DNA of 64,000 nucleotides from Streptomyces sp. NBC_01314 (GTDB lineage Bacteria > Actinomycetota > Actinomycetes > Streptomycetales > Streptomycetaceae), in assembly GCF_041435215.1 (NCBI RefSeq), contig NZ_CP108394.1, forward strand, positions 6,386,001 through 6,450,000, written 5' to 3'. Below the pieces are notes generated by a model. It was not told the origin of the DNA. It was given only the letters and a program-made list of their open reading frames with translations, and ran no database searches. Of the stretch, positions 23,977-31,990 are shown piece by piece (position 1 is the stretch's first letter; every line of letters starts with the position of its first letter). The position numbers were made by a program, and so were the translations under genes.

Positions 23977-24188
23977 GCAGCCTGCCGACCCGCCCCGTCC
24001 TCGACCTGCGCCCAGGCGACCAGGTCCACGACTCCTCCGGGACGTGGCTCACCGTCGCCACCCGGCCGCTCCCTGACCGCAGCGGCGCCCGGATCACCTG
24101 GTTCTACGAGGACGGCATCCGCGGCCGCGCTCACTGGCTGGCCGAGTTGCCCTGCCGCCCCGCCCGCCGCGAGGGGGCCCGGCCGTGA
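23973..24188 (+). CDS. Small phage protein
   Basis: Encodes 71 residues, MSSLPTRPVLDLRPGDQVHDSSGTWL..., predicted all-beta with alternating hydrophobic residues; it resembles an SH3-like barrel in size. Four-base overlaps on both sides. Function unknown. Confidence 0.55.
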   Translation: MSSLPTRPVLDLRPGDQVHDSSGTWLTVATRPLPDRSGARITWFYEDGIRGRAHWLAELPCRPARREGARP

Positions 24189-24451
24189 GCCAGAGCGCCC
24201 AGATCGCCACTGCCCTCCTCAGCGCGGCCGCCAGCGTCGCCTTCGCCTCCGGCATCCCGTACCCGCCCAGCCGCCGCCACCCCGCCCGGACCGCCTACGC
24301 CCACTTCCACGCCGACGACACCACGCCCGAGGCCGCCGAATGCGAGGGCACCTGCCCGGGCTCCGCCAGGCACGAGGACGACGGCGAAGGCGGCGCCACC
24401 TGCCTGGGCTGCGGCGCACCCCGCCAGGCCCCCGCGCCGGACCTGACCTGA
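24185..24451 (+). CDS. Small Cys-rich phage protein
   Basis: Encodes 88 residues from GTG. A short hydrophobic N-terminus (IATALLSAAASVAFASGI) is followed by CEGTCPGS and CLGCGAP pairs, i.e. a four-Cys zinc-ribbon pattern. Could be a small regulator; not recognised. Confidence 0.5.
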   Translation: MSQSAQIATALLSAAASVAFASGIPYPPSRRHPARTAYAHFHADDTTPEAAECEGTCPGSARHEDDGEGGATCLGCGAPRQAPAPDLT

Positions 24452-24503
24452 CCCGCCCACCAACCACCTGACCGACCTCGGTCCTGACCTCGAACGGAAG
24501 CCC

Positions 24504-25034
24504 ATGACCGAGCGCACCCTGCCCCACGACCCCTACATCACCGCCGTCTGTGACGCCCTCACCGCCGCCGGTCGGGAACCCACCGACTCCACATGGACGG
24601 ACGACTGCGAGACCCGCGGCACCTACTGCTACCTCAACGCTGTCATCACCCTCGACCCCTCCGGCACGATCACTCGGGGCCTGGACGAGGACAACGCCGA
24701 CTGGCCGCACGGCCTGCTGCTGATCTGGGAGTGGCACACCGGCATCGAGGCCGACCACGGCGAGCCGCACAAGGGCCCGGTCTGGCAGTTCGCCGAGCTG
24801 AAGTCGGACGGTTCCAACGAGTACCCGACGGACCTGCCGGTGTACGGCTACGCCAGTCCGGCCGCGATCGTCGAGGCCGCTCGCAAGGTCATCTCGCGAG
24901 AGATCGGCGCTGGGTCCTACCACGGCATCAGCAGCGCCCGCTGGGACGGCGGGATTATCGGCGACTCCTGGGACCAGGCCGACGCCCTTGACACCGCATG
25001 CGAGGCCTGGGGCACCGACGAGACCAGCGAGTGA
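24504..25034 (+). CDS. Hypothetical phage protein
   Basis: Encodes 176 acidic residues after a 52-base gap, with CGAACGGAAGCCC before the ATG. It reads MTERTLPHDPYITAVCDALTAAGREPTD..., with conserved-looking WPHGLLLIWEWHTG and GHxx-like segments. A small domain of unknown function common in actinophages. No catalytic signature seen. Confidence 0.65.
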   Translation: MTERTLPHDPYITAVCDALTAAGREPTDSTWTDDCETRGTYCYLNAVITLDPSGTITRGLDEDNADWPHGLLLIWEWHTGIEADHGEPHKGPVWQFAELKSDGSNEYPTDLPVYGYASPAAIVEAARKVISREIGAGSYHGISSARWDGGIIGDSWDQADALDTACEAWGTDETSE

Positions 25035-25345
25035 GCGAGGACCGTCCCGGCCCGGAGTGCCGGCACTGGATCGGATCCGAGCGCCGCCACTGCCGGGCCG
25101 TGGACGGCATCCGCCCCTACATCCAAGGCCTCCGCTGCCCCCTCCACACCCCCAACGCCCTCGCCGGGAAACCCGAAGCACCGCCCGGGCCCGGCCTCGC
25201 GCCCGGCGACCTCCCCCTCAGCCCGCTGTCGGCGTCCGTAGTCGCCGACACCCGGGCGATCGCCTCCGGCAAACGCCGCTCCACCCCCGCCGCCTACCGG
25301 GCCGCCCAGGCCGCGGTCGACCACCGAAGGGACCTGAACCTATGA
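25031..25345 (+). CDS. Hypothetical phage protein
   Basis: Encodes 104 residues from the GTG overlapping the previous stop: VSEDRPGPECRHWIGSERRHCRAVDGIRPYIQGLRCPLHTP, three Cys and three His close together, so a possible zinc site; then a Pro-rich tail and a basic C-terminus. Function unknown. Confidence 0.55.
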   Translation: MSEDRPGPECRHWIGSERRHCRAVDGIRPYIQGLRCPLHTPNALAGKPEAPPGPGLAPGDLPLSPLSASVVADTRAIASGKRRSTPAAYRAAQAAVDHRRDLNL

Positions 25346-25824
25346 CCATCCCCGCCACCGCCCGGCCGACCCCCGCCGCCCTCGCCCGCCGCCCGGCCCC
25401 CAAGCCGCGCACACCCGCCGAGTCCATCGCCCCCGGCGAACTGGTGGGCAAGGAGCGCATGCGCACCATGATCGAGCGGGGCATGCGGATCAGCCGCCTG
25501 CACCCCGAGGCACGGCTCGTCGCGCTGACGCTGCTCGGCTACGCCCACCACAAGACCGGCGTCGTCTTCCCCCGCTTCAGGCCCACGCTCGAGCAGCTCG
25601 CCGAGGCCACCGGGCTCACCGTCGGCCAGGTCGGCGTGCAAATCCAGGTCCTGACCCAGCGCGGCTGGCTCTGCACCCGCCGCATCACCCAGGGACACGA
25701 CACCGGAAGCCTCGCCCTGTCCCTCGCCATCCCCGCCCTGCTCCTCGAGCAGGTCCGCGCCGCCCGCGCCGCAGAAACCCCCCGCCAGGCGCGCACCGCC
25801 GGCCCCGATAGCGGCACCGAGTGA
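25342..25824 (+). CDS. Winged-HTH DNA-binding protein
   Basis: Encodes 160 residues. After a Pro-rich start, residues ~45-130 form a winged helix: RLHPEARLVALTLLGYAHHKTGVV, then FRPTLEQLAEATGLTVGQVGVQIQVLTQRGWLCTRRI. Layout matches helix-turn-helix_36 proteins used by phages for replication initiation or regulation. It precedes the larger replication-like protein at 26271, supporting a role in DNA replication. Confidence 0.65.
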   Translation: MTIPATARPTPAALARRPAPKPRTPAESIAPGELVGKERMRTMIERGMRISRLHPEARLVALTLLGYAHHKTGVVFPRFRPTLEQLAEATGLTVGQVGVQIQVLTQRGWLCTRRITQGHDTGSLALSLAIPALLLEQVRAARAAETPRQARTAGPDSGTE

Positions 25825-25946
25825 GCCGCCAGCCCCGGCACCGAGTGAGCCGCCAGCCCCGGCACCGGGCGTACCGCGCCCTGTTGTGGCTCGGCGCCGC
25901 GCTCACCACGGCCGCGCTCGTCCTCACCGCCTGCACCCACCCCTGA
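25821..25946 (+). CDS. Tiny lipoprotein-like protein
   Basis: Encodes 41 residues, GTG overlapping the previous stop. An Arg-rich N-terminus made of a tandemly duplicated SRQPRHR is followed by a hydrophobic stretch and the lipobox LTAC with only THP after the Cys. A 24-base tandem duplication underlies the repeat. It looks like a very short lipoprotein or membrane peptide; expression not proven. Confidence 0.45.
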   Translation: MSRQPRHRVSRQPRHRAYRALLWLGAALTTAALVLTACTHP

Positions 25947-25973
25947 TCCCCGCACCGCATCCCGGAGAGCCCG

Positions 25974-26267
25974 ATGCCGAAGAGCCGAGTCCGCCGCCAC
26001 CGGCGCCGCCCGCCCGCGCAGCCCCACACCGAGCTCGTGCCGTTCCTGCAGCACCACTACGGCATGACCCGCGCCGAGGCCCGGTCCGTCGCCCGTATCG
26101 GGGCGGCGCTTCTCGCCGAGCACACGGGCCCGCTCATGACCCGCTTCACCTGCGACTACTGCCACGCCTACGAGACCCCCACCTACGACGCCATGGACAC
26201 CACCCAGCTGACCACCGCCCGCGCCGAAGCCCGCGCCCACATGGCCGTCTGCCCCGGTCGCCGCTGA
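25974..26267 (+). CDS. Small Cys/His phage protein
   Basis: Encodes 97 residues, GGAGAG before the ATG. Basic N-terminus, then helices, a CDYCHAY motif and AHMAVC near the end: a C2HC-type zinc finger pattern (C-x2-C ... H-x3-C). Probably nucleic-acid binding. Precedes the replication-like gene by three bases. Confidence 0.6.
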   Translation: MPKSRVRRHRRRPPAQPHTELVPFLQHHYGMTRAEARSVARIGAALLAEHTGPLMTRFTCDYCHAYETPTYDAMDTTQLTTARAEARAHMAVCPGRR

Positions 26268-26270
26268 CCG

Positions 26271-28148
26271 ATGACCGCTGCCCGTGCTGCCGCCGCCGAG
26301 CCCCGCCACATCCGTGGCGGGGCCGGTGGCGTGGCCCGGGTCAGGCCACGGCGCCCGCAGCGCCGCGCGGTCCAGACCGTTGAGATCCCCGAGCGGGTCT
26401 ACCGCGGCTCCCACTACTCGGACGTGTTCATCAAGGCGTGGGTGAAGATGGCCGCCCTCGACGTCGACACCAATGTCGAGCACTGCAACGCCGGCGTCGA
26501 GACGATGGCCCGCTTCTGCGGCCTGTCCCTGCGCGACTTCGAGCGCGCCCTCACCGAAGGCCGGCACCCCGGCCCGGACGGCGGCGCGCCGGAGTTCTCC
26601 ACCCGCCGCATGACCCGCAGGTCCGGCACCGGGCGCACCGCGATCCGTCAGGTTCGTCCCGTCGTCGATGGCGAGCGGTACGTCACGGTGTCCGTGGCGA
26701 TGTGCGACGCCCTCGAGCCGCGCCGCCTGCGCGCCGCGCTGCTGATGGCGCACACGGCCAAGTACAGCCCCGGCTACCAGCCGACCGCGGCCGAGCTGGC
26801 GGGCGAGCTGTTCCACCACCACGGCAAGAGCGCGGGGAAGCAGCTGTCCGAGCGGACCGCGCGCCGCATCGTCCACGACCTTGAGGCCACCGGCTGGGTG
26901 AGCGTCGGCCACCGCACCGGGCACCAGGGCCGCCACACCGTGGCCGTGAACTCCCACCCCATCCTCGCCGAGCAGCTGGCCCTGGACCTCGACGCTGCTG
27001 CCACCGCGCCGGACGCCGCAGCCCCTGCCGGGCAGTGCGGGGAGGCGAGTGCGGACAACCATGGCGGATCCGGTCCGGCCACGGGCGGCGGATCCCTCGC
27101 GATCAAGGAATACACCGGGGTTCTCACTGACGAGGTTGTTGCGCCCCAGGAGGTGGGTGGTTCCCGCCGTAGGCGAGTGACCGTAAGTGAGCCCGCGACT
27201 GACGCGATCGATCTTGCTGACGGCACGTTCGGGCCCGGCGCCTCTCGCGCTCCGCGCGGCACCCGCCCCACCCCGCAGCCACCGACCGGACAAGCCCCCT
27301 ACGGCGGGCCGGAGTTGCGCTGGACCGAGCGCATCCACGTCAGCCTCGCCCCCGTCCGCCACCTCCTGCAGCAGCCGGACGCCAACCGCTTCCTGCTGCG
27401 GAAAGTGGCCCGCGAGATCGGCCGCCAGCTCGACCAGGCCGCCAGCAACTTGATGACCGCCGAGCGGATGGCCGCTCGGATCGCCACCCGCTACCGCGAC
27501 GCCGGACCCATCCGCGACATCGCCGCCTGGCTCCTCGCCGTCGGCGTCGTCCACCGCGGCTGCGGCCAGCCGCTGTGCGAGGACGGCCAGCTCTGGCCCA
27601 CCGGCGCCACGTGCGAGTCCTGCACGGTCAACCGGCAGGCAACCAGCGAGCACTGGCGGCGCGCCCGCGAGCTGAACGACCGGCTCACCGAACTCCGCGC
27701 CCACCGCCAGGCCGACGCCGAGCAGCTGCCCGCGAAGGCCACATACCGCCAGCGCGCGCAGGCATTCGACGCCGAGGTCCTGGCCGTCGCCGCCGCACAC
27801 GGACCGGCCATCGCGCTCCACCGCTTCGGCGTACTCCGCGCGGGCGAACTCCTCCGCGCCCACCACGAACAGCTCCCTGCAGCCGTCGGCGCCGCCCCGG
27901 CCTCACCCACCGCTTCGTTCCGTCGTCCCGTCGAGGAGGCGCCCATGCCCGACCACGGCTACATGCCCGACCAGATCCGAGCCCAGCTCGGCCGGACCAC
28001 GACCACCGGGGCGCTCGCCATCGCCTGCCCCCAGACCGGCTGCCTCGCGGAGGCAGGCCAGCCCTGCACCACCGGGCGCGGCCGCCGCCGCGACCCCCAC
28101 GACGCCCGCACCACCGCCGCCCAGACGCGCGGAACGGAGACCGACTGA
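26271..28148 (+). CDS. Large HTH protein, putative replication initiator
   Basis: Encodes 625 residues, the largest early gene. Residues ~45-100 (YSDVFIKAWVKMAALDVDTNVEHCNAGVETMARFCGLSLRDFERAL) and ~160-230 (PTAAELAGELFHHHGKSAGKQLSERTARRIVHDLEATGWV) are winged-helix units; a disordered Gly/Pro linker follows; then a helical region with CGQPLCEDGQLWPTGATCESC (zinc-ribbon) and an ending CPQTGCLAEAGQPC cluster. This tandem-HTH architecture fits phage replisome-organiser proteins. No helicase or primase motif is seen, so the initiation role is inferred. Confidence 0.6.
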   Translation: MTAARAAAAEPRHIRGGAGGVARVRPRRPQRRAVQTVEIPERVYRGSHYSDVFIKAWVKMAALDVDTNVEHCNAGVETMARFCGLSLRDFERALTEGRHPGPDGGAPEFSTRRMTRRSGTGRTAIRQVRPVVDGERYVTVSVAMCDALEPRRLRAALLMAHTAKYSPGYQPTAAELAGELFHHHGKSAGKQLSERTARRIVHDLEATGWVSVGHRTGHQGRHTVAVNSHPILAEQLALDLDAAATAPDAAAPAGQCGEASADNHGGSGPATGGGSLAIKEYTGVLTDEVVAPQEVGGSRRRRVTVSEPATDAIDLADGTFGPGASRAPRGTRPTPQPPTGQAPYGGPELRWTERIHVSLAPVRHLLQQPDANRFLLRKVAREIGRQLDQAASNLMTAERMAARIATRYRDAGPIRDIAAWLLAVGVVHRGCGQPLCEDGQLWPTGATCESCTVNRQATSEHWRRARELNDRLTELRAHRQADAEQLPAKATYRQRAQAFDAEVLAVAAAHGPAIALHRFGVLRAGELLRAHHEQLPAAVGAAPASPTASFRRPVEEAPMPDHGYMPDQIRAQLGRTTTTGALAIACPQTGCLAEAGQPCTTGRGRRRDPHDARTTAAQTRGTETD

Positions 28149-28510
28149 TGCCCACCACCCCGCACCCCACCAAGGGAGTCACCCCATGCGGCCGGTGTGG
28201 CGCTCTCATCCGCTGGGCCATCTGCATCTCCGGCACCTACAAGGGCCGCCGCGTCCCGCTGAACGCCCTGCCGGCCCCGATGGGTGGATACGCCGCCCGC
28301 AACGACCAGCACGGCGGCCTGGTCGTCCGTCAGCTGGACGCGGAATTCCCCAACGTCGAGGACGCGCGCCTGGAGTGGCCGGCTCTTCTCCACTGGCACA
28401 GCTGCACCGGCGGGCAGAACCCCCAGCCCACCCAGGCCTCCCGCCCCGCGCGGCGCAGGCCCACCGTGCAGGCCCCGCTGTGGGGACAGCCGCAGAGGGG
28501 AACGCGATGA
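28148..28510 (+). CDS. Zinc-ribbon phage protein
   Basis: Encodes 120 residues. CGRCGALIRWAICISGTYKGRRVPLNA is a short Cys-pair ribbon common in actinophage proteins (C-x2-C followed by a basic strand). Starts at the last base of the previous stop (TGATG). Function unknown. Confidence 0.6.
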   Translation: MPTTPHPTKGVTPCGRCGALIRWAICISGTYKGRRVPLNALPAPMGGYAARNDQHGGLVVRQLDAEFPNVEDARLEWPALLHWHSCTGGQNPQPTQASRPARRRPTVQAPLWGQPQRGTR

Positions 28511-29106
28511 GGAACGGAGTCCCCCGCGACGACGTCGCCGAACTGCTGTACCAGGGGGCGACCTACGAGACCGTCATGCGGCAGCTCGGTGTGTCCGCTC
28601 ACGTCGTCTCGGCCACCCGCAAGGCTTACAAGATCCCTCTGCCCGTCGGGCCCGGCTACCGGTACTCGCCGGAGGACAAGGCCCGCCTCGAGCAGCGGGT
28701 CGCCGTCCTGCTCCTGCAGGGCGCCACCTACGACGAGATCAGCGCCGAGGTGGGGCTGAGCCATCCGACGATCCGGCTGATCCGTCTGGACTGGAACATC
28801 CCGAAGGCTGTTCGGCCGAAGCCGTCCCGCACGGTGGCCCAGACCCTCGCCCTCTACACCGAGACGTACGGCCTGGGCCATGTGCGCTGGACCGGCCCCT
28901 ACTCCGGCCGTATGCCCGAGCTGTTCGCCGAGGGGCGCAGCCACAACGCCCGCCGCGTGGCCTTCACCGCGCACCACGGGCGTGACCCGGTGGGCTACAC
29001 GCTGTCCGACTGCCGTGAGCCGGGCTGTATGGCCGGCCCTCACCTCACCGACGAGCCGATGCGCTCTACCAGGCGCAGCCTCCCGGCAGCCGGGGGTGCA
29101 GCGTGA
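28507..29106 (+). CDS. Twin-HTH protein with Cys/His C-terminus
   Basis: Encodes 199 residues. Two similar helix-turn-helix units, LLYQGATYETVMRQLGVSAHVVSATRKAYKIP and LLLQGATYDEISAEVGLSHPTIRLIRLDWNIP, suggest an internal duplication. The end, SDCREPGCMAGPHLTD, resembles a half of an HNH-type zinc site. It is probably DNA binding, perhaps a regulator of later genes. Confidence 0.65.
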   Translation: MRNGVPRDDVAELLYQGATYETVMRQLGVSAHVVSATRKAYKIPLPVGPGYRYSPEDKARLEQRVAVLLLQGATYDEISAEVGLSHPTIRLIRLDWNIPKAVRPKPSRTVAQTLALYTETYGLGHVRWTGPYSGRMPELFAEGRSHNARRVAFTAHHGRDPVGYTLSDCREPGCMAGPHLTDEPMRSTRRSLPAAGGAA

Positions 29107-29330
29107 CCGCGGCCGAGACGTACGAGATGCCCGCGGAGGACGTCCCGACAGGGCAGTTCGGCGGCGCACGCCCGGCGCTGCCCGACTACATCACGCCCTG
29201 CACCGCAGACGAGCAGGCCGCCCACCTGGCCGACCTCAGCGACGCCCTGTCCGGGTTCGTCGTCGGCGCTGCCATCCGCCGCCATGCCAAGACACCGCCC
29301 CGCCCGGGACCGCGAGGTGAGGCGGCATGA
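29103..29330 (+). CDS. Small hypothetical protein
   Basis: Encodes 75 residues from GTG, helical in the middle (ADEQAAHLADLSDALSGFVVGAAIRRHAK). Overlaps both neighbours by four bases. Function unknown. Confidence 0.55.
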   Translation: MTAAETYEMPAEDVPTGQFGGARPALPDYITPCTADEQAAHLADLSDALSGFVVGAAIRRHAKTPPRPGPRGEAA

Positions 29331-29599
29331 CCATCCAGCTCCCGATCTTCGTGGACTGCCCGTACGGCGGCTGCGAGGACGGCTACTGCGCCTGCCTCGA
29401 ACGCGACCTGGACGACCTGGACGACCTCAAGGTCTGCGGCGAGTACGACCCCGAGGACGCCGAGCTGCTCGAGGCCCTGCAGAACGGGGCCCAGGTGATC
29501 ACCGTGCGCGGCCGCACCCGCCTCGTCGAAACCGTCCCGATTCCGATCGACAACTACCCGCCCCAGCCCGCACCCGACCCGCTCGGAGCCACCCCATGA
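29327..29599 (+). CDS. Small acidic Cys protein
   Basis: Encodes 90 residues: CPYGGCEDGYCACLERDLDDLDDLKVC, with five Cys then an acidic C-terminus and PPQPAPDP tail. Possibly metal binding. Function unknown. Confidence 0.55.
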   Translation: MTIQLPIFVDCPYGGCEDGYCACLERDLDDLDDLKVCGEYDPEDAELLEALQNGAQVITVRGRTRLVETVPIPIDNYPPQPAPDPLGATP

Positions 29600-29832
29600 G
29601 ACATCCCGTCGAGTGCCAGGCCTGCCACAAGCCCATCCGCTCCAAGGCCTCCATGGGCCGGCGGATCGGGGGCCGCTGCTGGCGCAAGCTCCGCCCCGAC
29701 CAACGCGCCGCCATGCGGGCCCTGCTCGGCCAGTCCGCCCGGCCCAGCACGGCCGCCGTACGCCGCGCACTCAACCAGCCCCTGCCGTCCACCGACGGCC
29801 AGCTCCCCCTCGACGAACAGGAACAGCAGTGA
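29596..29832 (+). CDS. Small zinc-ribbon protein
   Basis: Encodes 78 residues. CQACHKPIRSKASMGRRIGGRCW resembles the small C-x2-C ... C motif of actinophage proteins in this operon type; the rest is basic then Gln-rich. Likely nucleic-acid binding. Confidence 0.55.
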   Translation: MRHPVECQACHKPIRSKASMGRRIGGRCWRKLRPDQRAAMRALLGQSARPSTAAVRRALNQPLPSTDGQLPLDEQEQQ

Positions 29833-30059
29833 GCTACGACCTCTTCGCGGTCATCCCCGAGCTCTCCATCACCGTGAGCCGGACGGTGCGGGTTCGGGCC
29901 GCGCTCCCCAAGGGCTGGGGCACCGGCCCCCATGCACCCCGTACCGCGCTTGAGGCGGCCCAGCTCCTGCAGGCCGACGGCCACCGGGTCTGCCTCGTGT
30001 CCGACGGCAACCACACCTGCCTCACCGACGGCCGCCCATCCCTGGTGGACCTGCCGTGA
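29829..30059 (+). CDS. Small hypothetical protein
   Basis: Encodes 76 residues from GTG: SYDLFAVIPELSITVSRTVRVRAAL..., two predicted strands then LEAAQLLQADGHRVCLVSDGNH. Function unknown. Coupled to both neighbours. Confidence 0.5.
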   Translation: MSYDLFAVIPELSITVSRTVRVRAALPKGWGTGPHAPRTALEAAQLLQADGHRVCLVSDGNHTCLTDGRPSLVDLP

Positions 30060-30421
30060 GCCGCGCCTGCCGACACCCACTGCGCCAGGTCCCGCACAAC
30101 CCGACGTGGCTTACGTGCGACATCCACCGCGCCGACTTCCCCCACCTTGAGAACTGCCTGGGCCACGGCACCCAGGGCTGCACCACCCTGTGCGCGAACG
30201 GCACGCCGACAGACGAGCAGCTCCTCGGCATGGCCGTCGAACTCCTCGGCAAGGGGCATACCGCGCACGGAGTGGACACGCCGTGCGGAGCCGTACCCAG
30301 GGACCTCGCCCGCGCCCTTGCCCCGCTCATCAACCAGGCGGACGGCGGCCGCGGCCTGCCTGAGGTCCTCCGCGCGGACCTGGTCGCCGTGGCCCGGGTG
30401 CTCATCGGGAGGAACGCGTGA
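30056..30421 (+). CDS. Hypothetical Cys-rich protein
   Basis: Encodes 121 residues from GTG with spaced Cys/His (CRHPLRQVPHNPTWLTCDIH, CLGHGTQGCTTLC), then a helical C-terminus. Function unknown. Confidence 0.55.
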   Translation: MSRACRHPLRQVPHNPTWLTCDIHRADFPHLENCLGHGTQGCTTLCANGTPTDEQLLGMAVELLGKGHTAHGVDTPCGAVPRDLARALAPLINQADGGRGLPEVLRADLVAVARVLIGRNA

Positions 30422-30537
30422 TCCCCCTCGCCATCGGCGGCGCCGACATCCTCGGCGCCGCCTGCCCCCTGATCTTCCTGATCGCCGCCGTGACGATCTG
30501 CGCCCTCACCTACCGCGACCGCCGGAGGAACCGATGA
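30418..30537 (+). CDS. 39-residue single-span membrane peptide
   Basis: GTG at 30418 overlaps the previous stop. One hydrophobic segment (ADILGAACPLIFLIAAVTICALTY) then RDRRRNR. Short but with couplings on both sides (ATGA into the next gene) and good codon use, so probably translated. Confidence 0.45.
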   Translation: MIPLAIGGADILGAACPLIFLIAAVTICALTYRDRRRNR

Positions 30538-30740
30538 CCGACCGCACCGTCAAATGCCCCGGCTGCCCTGGCCGACGCAACCCCCGCCAGTACCTCTGCG
30601 GCTCCTGCTGGCGCGCTCTGCCGGACACCACCCGAGGCCGTCTCTCTCGACGCGACGCCGGCGCCTTCCTCCGCGTCCGCGAACTCCACGCGGCCCTCGC
30701 CGCCAACATCCCGATCCCGGACATCGAGGTCAGCCGATGA
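30534..30740 (+). CDS. Small zinc-ribbon protein
   Basis: Encodes 68 residues. CPGCPGRRNPRQYLCGSCW is a four-Cys ribbon; the rest is a basic helix. Similar in style to the 29596 protein. Probably nucleic-acid or protein binding. Confidence 0.55.
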   Translation: MTDRTVKCPGCPGRRNPRQYLCGSCWRALPDTTRGRLSRRDAGAFLRVRELHAALAANIPIPDIEVSR

Positions 30741-31123
30741 CCACCCGCATCTACGCCCACGCCAGCGCGGCCGCCGCCATCCTCCTCACCGCAGGCGCCT
30801 GCCACCCCGACCTCCACCCCCGGTGGATCGGACTGTCCACCCTCTTCACCGCCGTCCTGTTCGCGTGGTTCGCCCGCCGCTGCTACGCCCAGGCCCGCCT
30901 CGAACGGGCAGTCCAGCAACGACTGGAGTGGTTCCACCGCGAGGACGACGAACCGTTCGTCCCCCCGGCACCGTGCTGCTCGTTCTGGCGGCACACCGAC
31001 CGTCAGGTCCACGGCCCAGACTGCACCCGCCCCGCTGGCGCGCGCACCACCCTCACCTCCGAGGAGGAGGCGGCCTTCGCAGGGCTCGCGGCCGCCTTCC
31101 ACAGGGCCGGAGGCGCGGCATGA
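30737..31123 (+). CDS. Two-span membrane protein
   Basis: Encodes 128 residues. Two N-terminal hydrophobic segments (AAAAILLTAGA and LSTLFTAVLFAWFARRCYA) then a soluble tail with CCSFWRHTDRQVHGPDC. Function unknown. Confidence 0.55.
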   Translation: MTTRIYAHASAAAAILLTAGACHPDLHPRWIGLSTLFTAVLFAWFARRCYAQARLERAVQQRLEWFHREDDEPFVPPAPCCSFWRHTDRQVHGPDCTRPAGARTTLTSEEEAAFAGLAAAFHRAGGAA

Positions 31124-31422
31124 CCTCTCATCCCGTCCCCGAGAACGCCGGGCACTGGTGGCTGGCCTGCGGCAAGTGGCGGAGTCTGCACGCCATCGCC
31201 GGACCCGCCATCACCCCCGAGCAGCTGCGCACGGCCATCGATGAGGGCCGACTGGTCCCCGCGCGCGCCGCCTGCAGACTCCGCCGCGGCTGGGAGCTGC
31301 CCGGCCTGTTCTCCCGCCTCGGCCGTCGCCGCTGCACCCCGTGCTGTCACGCCCTCGGCATCCCCGCCGGCTACGGCACCCCCGTCAACGAAGCATCACT
31401 CAAGGAGGACCAGGCCGCATGA
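31120..31422 (+). CDS. Small hypothetical protein
   Basis: Encodes 100 residues with a short CxxC (CTPCCHALG) near the C-terminus and a middle basic stretch; the middle could be a small winged domain (EQLRTAIDEGRLVPARAACRLRRGW). Function unknown. Confidence 0.5.
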   Translation: MTSHPVPENAGHWWLACGKWRSLHAIAGPAITPEQLRTAIDEGRLVPARAACRLRRGWELPGLFSRLGRRRCTPCCHALGIPAGYGTPVNEASLKEDQAA

Positions 31423-31988
31423 GCGAACGACAGGAGACACGCTGGAACGGCGAGCCCTGCCAGGCCCGCCGCGTCACCGCGATCGTCGCCGACGACGGCG
31501 CTTTCCCCCAGTACTGGGCCCGCCATCTCGTCGGCACCCGCCGCAACGTCGTCGAGGTCACGTACGGGGACCACACGTTCTACATCGACAACGAGGACGG
31601 CTCTGGCTGGAACAAGGTCACCCACGGCGGCTCACCCCACTGGGGACACAGCAGCCTGACCATCGAGCCGGACAGCGTCCAGCCCCGCGTCGACCCCGAC
31701 CAGCCGTGCACGCATGAGAACTTCGACGCCTTCGTTGACGTCGGCCGTATCGCCGCTGGCGACAACGACCCCACCGTGATCGGCTACTCGGCCGAGATCA
31801 GGGTCAACTGCCGGGACTGCGGCGAGCCCTTCCGCTGGACCGGCGTCCCGGCCGGCCTCTCGCCCCGCCAGCCCATGTGCAGCGTCGACGAGACCGAGCT
31901 CCGCGCCCCGCTCCGCCCGGCCTCCGCCGACCCGGACTTCGGCCTCGGCCTGCCCGGCTTCTCCGTCAACTACCGCAAGGAGGGTTGA
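31419..31988 (+). CDS. Hypothetical phage protein
   Basis: Encodes 189 residues, beta-rich N-terminus (VVEVTYGDHTFYIDNEDGSGWNKVTHGG) and a CxDC ribbon (VNCRDCGEPFRW). The first half resembles actinophage proteins with an immunity-like fold, but the family is not certain. Confidence 0.55.
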   Translation: MSERQETRWNGEPCQARRVTAIVADDGAFPQYWARHLVGTRRNVVEVTYGDHTFYIDNEDGSGWNKVTHGGSPHWGHSSLTIEPDSVQPRVDPDQPCTHENFDAFVDVGRIAAGDNDPTVIGYSAEIRVNCRDCGEPFRWTGVPAGLSPRQPMCSVDETELRAPLRPASADPDFGLGLPGFSVNYRKEG

Positions 31989-31990
31989 CC

